From positions 1 through 37,757 of the forward strand of contig JADHWI010000022.1 of assembly GCA_016783565.1 (NCBI GenBank): a stretch of 37,757 nt of DNA, read 5' to 3'. Each line of letters starts with the position of its first letter. The first letter of the stretch is position 1. Positions 8,545 to 16,442 of this stretch are shown here, one piece after another. Both the position numbers and the translations under genes were made by a program. This stretch comes from Kiritimatiellia bacterium (lineage in GTDB: Bacteria > Verrucomicrobiota > Kiritimatiellia > UBA8416 > JADHWI01). The notes beneath the pieces are model-generated. The model had not been told where the DNA came from. It saw only the letters and a list, made by a program, of their open reading frames with translations, and ran no database searches.

Positions 8545-9891
8545 TCAGCGCAACTCATACTTGCGAATCAAGCGTTGTAAATAAGCCCGTTCAATACCCG
8601 CAAGCCGTGCGGCCTGAGACACATTGCCCTCAGCGCGCTTTAGCAAATCCTCCAAATAATTCCTTTCAAAATCACCTATCAATTCATTCTTGGCGTCTTT
8701 AAAGGGACGATCCGCCACAAAATCTGTATTCTTTTTTTCAGCACCACCGCGCAAGCGCCCCAGGCAAAGCAGCGAAGCCACATCAAGAGGTTCGTCCCCG
8801 CCATAAGAGGCAATCTCAATAACGTTACGAAGCTCGCGCACATTGCCCGGCCAATCATGTGCCTTCAGAATGCCAATCGTTCGATCCATGCTCTGTACCC
8901 GCGCCAACGCCTCGTTGCCACAGAATTCCGCGAGAAATTTCTCGGCAAGCAATTCAATATCGTCCTTTCGCTGTCGGAGTGGCGGCATCTCAATATGTAC
9001 CACCGATAAACGAAAATACAGATCCTCTCTGAATCGCCCCGCGTTCACTTCGTTCTCAAGTTTTTTGTTCGTGGCCGAAATAATACGTACATTAATATTT
9101 CGAACCTCGTTGCTGCCCACACGCTTAATCTCGCGCTTCTCCAGCACTCGCAGAAGCTTCGGCTGCAACTCAGGGTCCAAGTCGCTGATCTCATCCAGAA
9201 ATACAGTCCCGCCATCCGCATGTTCAAACGCACCTACACGCTCAGTCAATGCCCCGGTAAATGCCCCACGCGTATGCCCAAAAAGCTCACTCGCAATCAG
9301 CTCTTTTGCCAATGATGCGCAGTCAATCACAATGAACGGTCGCTCACATCGCTCACTATGCTTGTGAAGCTCATCCGCCAACACCTCTTTTCCCGTGCCG
9401 GTCTCCCCTTCAATAAGCACCGTCGCATCCGTTGCTGCATACCGTTCTGCCACATAAAAAACATGCCGCATGGGAACGCTATGCCCCAAAAGTGAACCAA
9501 ATGACTCACTCTGACTCAGTCCGTACTCCATTTGCTCAGGTAACGGACAAAAAACAAAACGGATATTACCCAACTGAATTTCTGTACCATGCGTGAGGAA
9601 TGCCTCGGTCACCTTGATGCCTTGCACCACCGTACCGTTCGTGCTGCCCATATCTCGAATCTTGTACCCCTCAGGCAGCACATCAATCTCACAATGACTG
9701 CGAGAAACCGTGGAATCTTCCAACACCAAATCATTCCCAGGCGCACCCCCAATGCAAAACGTGTTTTTGTCGACAATAAACTCACGACCCTGCATGGGCC
9801 CCGAAATGACCAGAAGCTTACACTTCTGGACAAAAACCTTGTCAACATCCTTTCGGATTATCAATGTCGGTGAATCACCTTCCATCGCCAT
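8545..9891 (-). CDS. FHA-domain sigma54-dependent transcriptional activator
   Basis: The 448-residue protein has an FHA domain (about 25-115; NDLVLEDSTVSRSHCEI, then MGSTNGT), which binds phosphothreonine peptides. The usual GR of the first loop reads GG here. A complete AAA+ sigma54-interaction domain follows (about 135-365), with Walker A GETGTGKE, the sigma54-contacting loop GAFTGA and Walker B VFLDEISD. A Fis-type helix-turn-helix closes the protein (GNVSQAARLAGIERAYLQ). The FHA input suggests control by a Ser/Thr kinase, and one is encoded at 19794-22640; any link is a guess. I found no convincing -24/-12 promoter in the intergenic DNA here. The start is ATG 9891; ATG 9885 is equally possible, as neither has a strong ribosome site. 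Confidence 0.92.
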   Translation of the reverse strand: MAMEGDSPTLIIRKDVDKVFVQKCKLLVISGPMQGREFIVDKNTFCIGGAPGNDLVLEDSTVSRSHCEIDVLPEGYKIRDMGSTNGTVVQGIKVTEAFLTHGTEIQLGNIRFVFCPLPEQMEYGLSQSESFGSLLGHSVPMRHVFYVAERYAATDATVLIEGETGTGKEVLADELHKHSERCERPFIVIDCASLAKELIASELFGHTRGAFTGALTERVGAFEHADGGTVFLDEISDLDPELQPKLLRVLEKREIKRVGSNEVRNINVRIISATNKKLENEVNAGRFREDLYFRLSVVHIEMPPLRQRKDDIELLAEKFLAEFCGNEALARVQSMDRTIGILKAHDWPGNVRELRNVIEIASYGGDEPLDVASLLCLGRLRGGAEKKNTDFVADRPFKDAKNELIGDFERNYLEDLLKRAEGNVSQAARLAGIERAYLQRLIRKYELR

Positions 9892-9958
9892 GTAGGCACC
9901 GCCTTCGTATTCTGTACGCCAATCGCCATGCGTTCAACTAAACGCACCCATATTAGAC

Positions 9959-9976
9959 TGCATACAGCAGTATGCA
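9959..9976. promoter_or_regulatory. Inverted repeat in the fhaA-argC divergent gap
   Basis: TGCATAC and GTATGCA form perfect 7-base arms around AGCA. The site sits in the 221-base gap between the divergent FHA-sigma54 gene and argC, about 28 bases upstream of the argC -35 box, where an operator could act. It does not resemble the E. coli ARG box. The binding protein is unknown. Confidence 0.35.
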
Positions 9977-10004
9977 AGCTGCAAATGCTCCCTGTGACTG
10001 CTGC

Positions 10005-10033
10005 TTGACAGGCCTCGCACTCACGGGCATAGT
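10005..10033 (+). promoter_or_regulatory. Probable sigma70 promoter for argC
   Basis: TTGACA at 10005-10010 is followed by a 17-base spacer and CATAGT at 10028-10033, four of six matches to the -10 consensus. Transcription would start near 10040, giving a leader of about 70 bases before argC. The argC ribosome site AAGGAG is at 10099-10104. Confidence 0.55.
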
Positions 10034-10112
10034 CTCAGCTTCAACGTACTGAGTCGCTATCGGAGGCCGGCATGCACCCAGTCGGTCTTTTTGAAAATAA
10101 GGAGAATCAAAC

Positions 10113-11171
10113 ATGATACGGGCAAAGGTGATCGGCGCATCCGGTTACGGTGGTGTCGGCATAACAGAGCTACTCACCAGGCATCCCGAGGCGCAAGCAG
10201 CGGCGTTGGTTGATATTGAGAACGTGGGCAAACCCATTTCTGAACTGTATCCACACCTGGACGGATTCTGCGACATGCCGCTCGTAGCACCAGAAGATCC
10301 CACAGCTCAGGCCGACGCAGATGTGATTTTTATGGCGACACCAGACGGCGTCGGCATGAAACTCGCCGGCGAAGCACTGAGCTCCGGGGCTAAAGTTATC
10401 GATTACAGCGGTGACTTTCGCTTTAACACGCCGAAAAGCTATGCACAATACGCGACACGCATCGGCTTGGATACGCAGCATGCCTCGCCCGACCTGCTTT
10501 CCGAAAGTACCTATGGTCTGGCTGAACTCCACCGGGACCGCATCAATACTAACACACGTATTGTGGGCAACCCCGGTTGCTTCGCGGTAAGCTGTATACT
10601 CGGTCTGGCTCCAGCGCTCAAAAAGGCGGTCGTGGAACCTCGCGGTCTGATTTGCGATTGCAAAACAGGTGTTTCCGGTGCCGGTCGAAAACCCCATGCG
10701 GTGTTTCATTATCCGGCACGCTACGAACAAATGAACGCCTACAAACTTGCCGGGCATCAGCACGTGTGCGAAATCGAGCGCGAACTGGGCCTGCAGGCAG
10801 GAACAGAGGTCGTAGTCACCTTCACGGCACAGGTGGTGCCTGTGTGCCGTGGCATTATGTCAACACTATACGGCACATTGACACAACCGCTTACCGAAGC
10901 GGATCTGCTGGATATGTACAAAGCCTTTTATGCCGATGATACATTCGTACGAGTCTATGGAAGCACGGCCGCAGTCGGGTCCATGCACGTACGCGGAACC
11001 AACTATTGCAACCTCGTGATCAGCGTTGACGAACGCGCCGGAAAACTGCGCATCGTTTCGTACATCGACAACCTTGTTAAAGGACAGGCCGGTTCCGCGC
11101 TTCAGAATATGAACCTGCTCTTCGGACTCCCCGAAGCGACAGGCCTGAGCATTCCCGGCGTATACCCGTAA
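10113..11171 (+). CDS. argC: N-acetyl-gamma-glutamyl-phosphate reductase
   Basis: The 352-residue enzyme reduces N-acetylglutamyl phosphate to the semialdehyde with NADPH in arginine synthesis. The N-terminal dinucleotide loop reads GASGYGGVGITELL, and the catalytic cysteine is in GNPGCFAVS (about residue 153), followed by the family segment around SGAGRKP. Length fits the usual type-1 enzyme of about 340-350 residues. The start is set by AAGGAG eight bases upstream. No other arginine gene is nearby; instead argC is followed 18 bases later by parB. Confidence 0.95.
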   Translation: MIRAKVIGASGYGGVGITELLTRHPEAQAAALVDIENVGKPISELYPHLDGFCDMPLVAPEDPTAQADADVIFMATPDGVGMKLAGEALSSGAKVIDYSGDFRFNTPKSYAQYATRIGLDTQHASPDLLSESTYGLAELHRDRINTNTRIVGNPGCFAVSCILGLAPALKKAVVEPRGLICDCKTGVSGAGRKPHAVFHYPARYEQMNAYKLAGHQHVCEIERELGLQAGTEVVVTFTAQVVPVCRGIMSTLYGTLTQPLTEADLLDMYKAFYADDTFVRVYGSTAAVGSMHVRGTNYCNLVISVDERAGKLRIVSYIDNLVKGQAGSALQNMNLLFGLPEATGLSIPGVYP

Positions 11172-11189
11172 GCAACCAGGAGAGATACC

Positions 11190-12074
11190 ATGAAAAAAGG
11201 CGGCCTCGGACGCGGTCTCGGTGCACTGATAAAGGACTCCGCAGAAACTGAACAAGAATCACAATCGGGCGTCACTATGGTGCGCGCCAGCCATATTCGC
11301 GCCAATCGCTGGCAACCGCGACGGTCGTTTGATGATGAAGCATTGCGCGAACTGACGGCATCCATCCAGGAGCACGGCGTACTGCAGCCGCTACTTGTGC
11401 GCACGTGCGACGATGGGTACGAACTGATCGCAGGCGAACGACGCCTTCGCGCCTCGCAGGCTGCCGGCCTGGAGTCCCTCCCGGTACTCATCACAGGTGC
11501 ATCCGACTCGGATGCCGTCGAAATTGCTCTGATCGAAAATCTGCAACGCGAAGATCTTAACATCCTGGAAGAAGCCGAAGGCTACCAGACACTGGGCGAT
11601 CAATTCAACATGACCCAGGAACAGATTGCTCAACGCGTGGGAAAACCACGCGCCAGCGTGGCGAATGCCCTGCGCTTGCTCGCACTGCCCACTGAAATTC
11701 GCCAACTGGTCTCGTCCGGAGATCTCTCCGCCGGACACGCCAAAATTATCTCTGGAATTGAGATTGAACAGGAACAGCTGTTCTTTGCGCAATTGACCGT
11801 TCGCGAGGGGCTATCCGTTCGTGAACTTGAGCGCCGTATCAAGAAAGCACGCCGAGCGCCGCGCAAACCGCGCGCTGTTCGGTATGACGTGCCGTCGGAA
11901 CATATGAAATATATCTCGGATCGCCTGCATACCTTCTTTGGAACCAGCGTACGCGTTTCGCCCTCTCGCACCTACGCAAACGGCAAAAAAGGGAAAGGCT
12001 CAATAGAAATTGATTTCTATTCAAACGAAGAACTGGACCGCATCCTGGAAGTACTTGGACTCACCGAGGACTGA
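11190..12074 (+). CDS. parB: ParB/Spo0J chromosome partition protein
   Basis: The 294-residue protein opens with the typical KKGGLGRGLGALI. The CTP-binding ParB/Srx domain follows, with GERRLRAS (the GERRxRA arginine motif) and ENLQREDLNILEEA, then the helix-turn-helix (MTQEQIAQRVGKPRASVANAL) that reads parS, and a basic C-terminal dimerisation region. ParB binds parS, slides on DNA as a CTP clamp and works with ParA in origin segregation. No parA is next to it in this window, which is unusual for a chromosomal parAB pair. GGAGAG precedes the ATG. I found no parS 16-mer in the window. Confidence 0.95.
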   Translation: MKKGGLGRGLGALIKDSAETEQESQSGVTMVRASHIRANRWQPRRSFDDEALRELTASIQEHGVLQPLLVRTCDDGYELIAGERRLRASQAAGLESLPVLITGASDSDAVEIALIENLQREDLNILEEAEGYQTLGDQFNMTQEQIAQRVGKPRASVANALRLLALPTEIRQLVSSGDLSAGHAKIISGIEIEQEQLFFAQLTVREGLSVRELERRIKKARRAPRKPRAVRYDVPSEHMKYISDRLHTFFGTSVRVSPSRTYANGKKGKGSIEIDFYSNEELDRILEVLGLTED

Positions 12075-12078
12075 GCAT

Positions 12079-13047
12079 ATGTCCGTCACCACCCGAGCCC
12101 GATCCAGCGCCACACATGTGTGCGCCATTGTGTTTCTGACCGTTGCGTCATCCTGTTCCCGCCAATCGCCACCGCCGCCGGCACCGGCCCCACTACCTGT
12201 CCATGCGCTCAGCGGCGAACGTGCACTCAGCGAAACACGTGACTTCATAGCCATCCACCCGCGCCACTCGGGATCGAAAGGCGCAGCACAGGCTGCCGAC
12301 CATATTGAAAATCGCCTCACAACGCTCGGATTGACTCCATCCCGCGACGTGTTTGTTGACCCCACGCCGAACGGACCCGTTACGTTTCGAAACATCTCAG
12401 CGGAACTGAAAGCCACAACCGTGGCTCAATCCACCCCCAACGCACTGATTGTACTGGCATCGCACTACGATACAAAATCAGGACTATCTGATTCCTTTAC
12501 AGGCGCAAACGACTCCGGCTCCAGCACAGGCCTTCTACTGGAACTTGCACGCGTGTGTGCAGCCCACCCACATCGGGGCAGCAATATCCTCTTTGCCTTC
12601 CTCGACGGTGAGGAATGCGTAAAGAAATATGGTCCGACAGACGGCCTGCACGGCAGTCGGCGCCTCGCAAAACGATTTACGGCAAATCCGGACCGTCCCG
12701 TACAAGCGGTCATCGTCATCGATATGATAGGAGACCGGAATCTGAACGTGACGTTACCATCCAACAGCAACCGCAAGCTTCTTCAAACCGTCCTAAAGGC
12801 CGCTCACCATACCGGACATCGCAAGAAATTCTCCTTGTGGCGCCGAGCTGTCCTCGATGACCATGTCCCCTTTCTCAACGCCGGCATTCCCGCAATTGAT
12901 CTCATCGACTTCGAATATGGCTCTCGCCCGGGCCGCAATGACTACTGGCATACCGAACAGGATACTCTGGACAAGCTCAGCGCACAAAGTCTCGAAGTCG
13001 TCGGTCAAACCGTCCTCGAAACCTTGAACCTACTCATCGCTCCATAA
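12079..13047 (+). CDS. M28-family lipoprotein peptidase / glutaminyl cyclase-like
   Basis: The protein is about 322 residues from ATG 12079, four bases after the parB stop; the longer frame to 12010 would lie inside parB. A hydrophobic N-terminus ending VASSC looks like a lipoprotein signal, followed by a Pro-rich spacer, so it should be anchored outside the inner membrane. The zinc-site pattern is SHYDT, GANDSGSS (Asp), DGEE (Glu), IDMIGD and DDHVPF (His). DDHVPF, together with a single-zinc-like arrangement, resembles glutaminyl-peptide cyclotransferases within the M28 clan. Aminopeptidase and cyclase roles cannot be separated from sequence alone. Confidence 0.85.
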   Translation: MSVTTRARSSATHVCAIVFLTVASSCSRQSPPPPAPAPLPVHALSGERALSETRDFIAIHPRHSGSKGAAQAADHIENRLTTLGLTPSRDVFVDPTPNGPVTFRNISAELKATTVAQSTPNALIVLASHYDTKSGLSDSFTGANDSGSSTGLLLELARVCAAHPHRGSNILFAFLDGEECVKKYGPTDGLHGSRRLAKRFTANPDRPVQAVIVIDMIGDRNLNVTLPSNSNRKLLQTVLKAAHHTGHRKKFSLWRRAVLDDHVPFLNAGIPAIDLIDFEYGSRPGRNDYWHTEQDTLDKLSAQSLEVVGQTVLETLNLLIAP

Positions 13048-13100
13048 TCATTGCTTCCTGCTTGTTTGCAGCAGCATCAGGATCTATAGTCGGTAGCATT

Positions 13101-13229
13101 ATGGATATGAAGATCATCATGATGTTTATTGCTGCGCTACTCGTTGCGGCAGCCATGGGATTCATCCTGACATGGTTTTTCAAGCGTCTGCGGAGCATTG
13201 AGGAAGAACGATGGGGAAACAAGGCATGA
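13101..13229 (+). CDS. Small single-span membrane peptide (42 aa)
   Basis: The frame ATG 13101 to TGA 13227-13229 encodes 42 residues: a hydrophobic helix (about 5-26, MMFIAALLVAAAMGFIL), a basic stretch FKRLR at its end and a short charged tail. The topology fits an inner-membrane micropeptide with a cytoplasmic C-terminus. Its end overlaps the nadE start, consistent with coupled translation. No strong ribosome site precedes the ATG, and the frame stays open further upstream, so the true start is uncertain. I do not recognise the family. Confidence 0.45.
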   Translation: MDMKIIMMFIAALLVAAAMGFILTWFFKRLRSIEEERWGNKA

Positions 13230-15121
13230 ACCGCGAGGCCGGGCTGCGCGTCAGGCTCGTCCAGATGGAAGTTCTGCCCGGCCGACCCGCAGAAAACACC
13301 GCCACCATTCTGCACGGTATCCGCGAAGCCATCGCGGAACGTGTGGACCTTATCGCCTTTCCGGAAATGGCCATCCCGGGTTACCTGATTGCTGACGAGT
13401 GGGAGCGGGATGCATTCGTTCGCGAATGCGAAGCCTGCGCCAATGAGATTCGCGACGCATCCCGCGGGATCATCACGGTATTCGGATCTGTGGGTGTCGA
13501 TCATTCACGCCGCAATGAAGACGGGCGCGTACGCAAATACAACGCGCTGTTCGTGGCAGAGGAGGCAACATTCAAAGGCCCGGAACGCGGCCCCTACCCG
13601 TTCGTCATCAAATCGCTGCTTCCCAACTACCGTGAATTTGACGACAGTCGCCATTTTTTCGATCTGCGCAAGCTGGCATTGGAAGAACAGCGCACCGTCG
13701 CCGATCTCGTGACCCCCGTAAGAACCTCACACTTCAGATTGGGCGGCGTATTATGTGAAGACGGATGGGACATGGACTACAACGTTTCCCCTCTATCCTT
13801 ACTTGGCGCACACAACCCGGATCTGTGCATCAACATCAGCGCGTCTCCATACACCCTCAACAAGAACAATAAACGCAACCGGGTCTTCTCCAACCAGGCC
13901 AGTCAAATCGGCGCGCCGCTTCTGTATGTCAACAACACGGGCATTCAGAATAACGGCAAAACCGTCTTCACCTTTGACGGCGCCTCATGCGTCTATGACG
14001 CCCATGGTCATGTAGTGGCACACCAGACTCCATTCGAGGCCGGAGCCTTGACGCTGGACATTCCCGACCCAAAGGCGACATTCGGAAATCCAGTCCCCCT
14101 CAAAGAAGACACCATTGCCGATGTCTACAAAGCCTTACGCTACGGAACCCAAAAATTCATGGATCTCTGCCATATACAACGCGTCGTGGTGGGCATTTCC
14201 GGAGGCATCGATTCCGCAGTGGTTGCCGCAATGTATGCAGATATTCTGCCTCCTGAGGATCTGCTCCTTGTCAACATGCCCAGCCGCTACAACTCCAACA
14301 CAACCATCTCGCTGGCACAAAAACTTGCCGACAACCTGGGGTGTTTCTGCCTCAATGTGCCTATTGAAGACAGCGTTCAGCTCACAAAGTCACAAATCAG
14401 CGGCACCGTTGCAACACGCAACGACGGAAGCACACTACCGCTTAACCTGACACCGTTCATGCTCGAAAACGTACAGGCACGCGATCGATCGTCACGTATC
14501 CTGGCCGCATTGGCATCTGCTTTTGACGGCGTCTTCACCTGCAATGCCAACAAATCTGAAGCCACAGTGGGGTACACCACCCTGTATGGCGATCTGGGAG
14601 GCTACCTGGCCAACATCGCCGACCTTTGGAAAAGCGAGGTGTTCGCACTGGCAGAGCACTGCAACACATCCGTATTCAGCCGCGAAATGATCCCACGCGG
14701 TATCATCGAGCTTCCGCCTTCTGCAGAACTTAACGCCAACCAGAATGTGGATGAAGGCAAGGGAGACCCGTTGCATTATCCCTATCACGACCGCCTCTTC
14801 AGCTCATGGGTAGAGTCCTGGCACAGAACCACACCGGAAGAGATTCTGGAATGGTACCTGGATCATGAACTGGAAGAAAAAATTGGTTGCAGCGAAAACC
14901 TGAGTACACTCTTTCCCACAACAGATGACTTTGTAAAGGACTTGGAACGCTGGTGGAATCTTTACCAGGGTATGGGCCTTGCAAAGCGTATCCAGGCACC
15001 ACCTGTTCTCGCCATTAAACGCCGTGCGTTCGGCTTCGACCACCGAGAATCACAACTCGGCCCGCGCTATACACGCCGATACAAAGCACTCAAACAGTCC
15101 GCATTAAGAAACGAAGAATAG
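13211..15121 (+). CDS. nadE: Glutamine-dependent NAD+ synthase
   Basis: The 636-residue enzyme makes NAD+ from deamido-NAD+, ATP and glutamine-derived ammonia. The N-terminal nitrilase-type amidase domain (about 10-290) has the Glu/Lys/Cys triad in FPEMAIPGY, the segment around SLLPNYREFDD and GGVLCEDGWD. The C-terminal synthetase domain has the PP-loop GISGGIDSAVV (near 330) and NANKSEATVGYTTLYGD. Length is typical of the bacterial two-domain form. ATG 13211 has AGGA six bases upstream and is preferred to ATG 13226, which would form an ATGA overlap with the small upstream frame. The stop lies in a palindrome shared with the convergent regulator. Confidence 0.96.
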   Translation: MGKQGMNREAGLRVRLVQMEVLPGRPAENTATILHGIREAIAERVDLIAFPEMAIPGYLIADEWERDAFVRECEACANEIRDASRGIITVFGSVGVDHSRRNEDGRVRKYNALFVAEEATFKGPERGPYPFVIKSLLPNYREFDDSRHFFDLRKLALEEQRTVADLVTPVRTSHFRLGGVLCEDGWDMDYNVSPLSLLGAHNPDLCINISASPYTLNKNNKRNRVFSNQASQIGAPLLYVNNTGIQNNGKTVFTFDGASCVYDAHGHVVAHQTPFEAGALTLDIPDPKATFGNPVPLKEDTIADVYKALRYGTQKFMDLCHIQRVVVGISGGIDSAVVAAMYADILPPEDLLLVNMPSRYNSNTTISLAQKLADNLGCFCLNVPIEDSVQLTKSQISGTVATRNDGSTLPLNLTPFMLENVQARDRSSRILAALASAFDGVFTCNANKSEATVGYTTLYGDLGGYLANIADLWKSEVFALAEHCNTSVFSREMIPRGIIELPPSAELNANQNVDEGKGDPLHYPYHDRLFSSWVESWHRTTPEEILEWYLDHELEEKIGCSENLSTLFPTTDDFVKDLERWWNLYQGMGLAKRIQAPPVLAIKRRAFGFDHRESQLGPRYTRRYKALKQSALRNEE

Positions 15122-15133
15122 AGCGCTCTATTC
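15116..15133. repeat. Perfect 18-base palindrome across two convergent stops
   Basis: GAATAGAGCGCTCTATTC is a perfect palindrome. It contains the GAA TAG end of nadE on one strand and the GAA TAG end of the XRE gene on the other. It could form a short hairpin in either transcript, but there is no T-run, so a classical bidirectional terminator is doubtful. Confidence 0.6.
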
Positions 15134-15529
15134 GTACGCTTTGGACAGCTGCTTCTTGACTGACCGCTTGCTCATTTTCTGCAATCCAAGCAATTTGCGT
15201 CGAGTCTCATTGCGCAATCGCAACTTGCCACCCTTGCATTCCCAAAGATATACAGCCTGCGACGACACGCCGCAAAGAATCGCAATCTCACGCTGCGATA
15301 ATCCAAGATTGTGCCGAAACTGACGTAACGAATCTGACGTAAACGCAACCGGTGAAGCTGGCGTTTCAACAGACATGGGCACCGAAGAACCTGTCACACT
15401 CTTCTCAAGTCTGACCAAGGCCGTCTTCAGTTCACGATTTTCCTGCTGCAATACTTTGATTGCAGCATTCGTTTCCCTTTTTACCGCTTTCGAGATTTCC
15501 TCTCGCAACACTTGTGTCAACGTAGCCAT
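15128..15529 (-). CDS. XRE-family transcriptional regulator with N-terminal coiled coil
   Basis: The protein is about 133 residues from ATG 15529, six bases after GGAGG. The N-terminus MATLTQVLREEISKAVKRE belongs to a small regulator family I recognise from planctomycetes and some proteobacteria, with a helical segment of about 50 residues likely to dimerise. A Cro/C1 helix-turn-helix follows (LGLSQREIAILCGVSSQAVYLWE), then a basic tail. The promoter region contains a near-perfect -10 box overlapped by a 9-base inverted repeat, suggesting autorepression. It faces nadE tail to tail. Its targets are not visible, though the same gap separates it from the lipid/lgt operon, which ends there. Confidence 0.85.
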   Translation of the reverse strand: MATLTQVLREEISKAVKRETNAAIKVLQQENRELKTALVRLEKSVTGSSVPMSVETPASPVAFTSDSLRQFRHNLGLSQREIAILCGVSSQAVYLWECKGGKLRLRNETRRKLLGLQKMSKRSVKKQLSKAYE

Positions 15530-15581
15530 CATCCACCTCCAGTTTGAGCTAAACAATCCCCCCAAGCTTTATAAGATACTT

Positions 15582-15622
15582 ATTATAAGGGATTCACCTA
15601 TAAGTCAACCGCTCTTATAGGT
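15582..15622 (-). promoter_or_regulatory. Promoter and operator of the XRE gene
   Basis: On the minus strand TATAAT (15587-15582) is preceded, after a short 15-base spacer, by TTGACT (15608-15603). ACCTATAAG (15596-15604) and CTTATAGGT (15614-15622) form perfect 9-base arms around a 9-base centre and overlap the -35 box. Two further TATAAG-type half sites lie at 15570-15575 and 15584-15589. The arrangement suggests a dimeric repressor covering the promoter. Confidence 0.6.
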
Positions 15623-15647
15623 AAATCTCTCAGAAAGAGAAAAACCG

Positions 15648-16439
15648 TTATGCCTTCCTGACGGGTGGAATGGGCCGACCAAGCTTACGAAGCACTGACT
15701 TCAGATCTTCCCATACATACTTTTTCATTTTCGCGTTGATCAATAAATCATCCGGATGAAAAGTCGGCATCACATCCACACCCTCAAACCGCAACCATGA
15801 ACCACGCACTTTGGTAATGCCTTGATCTTCGGGCAGCACGACAAGCCCATTAAGTGCCGTGGCACCCAATGCTACGATAGCTTTCGGGGCCAGCACATTC
15901 AGTTGTTGCTTTAAAAAGGGAAGACAAAGACTCATTTCCTGTGGCGCTGGAGCACGATTTTCGGGCGGCCGACACTTCACCACATTGCAGATAAAAACGT
16001 CCTCGCGCGCAAAACCCATCGCTGCGATCATGCGAGTCAACAACAGTCCAGCCCGGCCCGAAAACGCAACACCGGATTCATCATCATCTGCCAGCGGCCC
16101 ACCGCCAACAAAGACAATCTCAGGATGCGGATTGCCCTGCCCCGGCACTGTCTTGCTTCGGGAACGGTGCAGCGGACACTGAGTACAAGCGGCTACCTCA
16201 CGCGCAATAGCGGCGAGCTGTGCCGTCCTCTCTGTCACAGAATCCACCGCTGCGGATTCAAGAGGTGCATCCGGAACCGTGCGCTCAAAAGCATTCTCCG
16301 GACGGCTCAAGGCGGTGAGAACCTCGGGAGAGATAGGTTCCGTACCAACTTCCTCTTCGACCTGATATTCAATGTACGCCGACAGATCCGCAAGCACCTC
16401 ATCCAACGACGCCGTCACCTTGCTTTCTGATTCTGCCAT
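15648..16439 (-). CDS. Uracil-DNA glycosylase family 4-like protein, altered motif 1
   Basis: The 263-residue protein has an acidic N-terminal extension of about 75 residues, then the family 4 fold. Iron-sulfur cysteines fit C85, C88, C156 (KCRPPENR) and C172; FSGRAGLLL and ICNVVKCRPP are typical, and the C-terminal HP motif is HPDDLL. Family 4 enzymes excise uracil from DNA. The first active-site motif, usually GEAPG, reads GGGPL at 112-116, so the glutamate is glycine. The base reading (GGC GGT GGG CCG) is clear in this sequence. Activity may be lost or changed, as in the related phage-polymerase-associated homologues. It closes the operon with pssA four bases upstream. Confidence 0.85.
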   Translation of the reverse strand: MAESESKVTASLDEVLADLSAYIEYQVEEEVGTEPISPEVLTALSRPENAFERTVPDAPLESAAVDSVTERTAQLAAIAREVAACTQCPLHRSRSKTVPGQGNPHPEIVFVGGGPLADDDESGVAFSGRAGLLLTRMIAAMGFAREDVFICNVVKCRPPENRAPAPQEMSLCLPFLKQQLNVLAPKAIVALGATALNGLVVLPEDQGITKVRGSWLRFEGVDVMPTFHPDDLLINAKMKKYVWEDLKSVLRKLGRPIPPVRKA

Positions 16440-16442
16440 GGA

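Noticed and set aside
12225-12250. CACGTG core resembling a parS site in the M28 peptidase gene
   Set aside because: Only the six central bases match; both arms differ from the parS consensus.
13034-13504. 156-codon reverse frame opposite the small membrane peptide and nadE
   Set aside because: It lies opposite the strongly conserved start of nadE and has no recognisable domain; a shadow frame.
15626-15640. TCTCT-cagaa-AGAGA hairpin as terminator of the glycosylase operon
   Set aside because: The short AT-rich stem and only four following T on the relevant strand make it weak.
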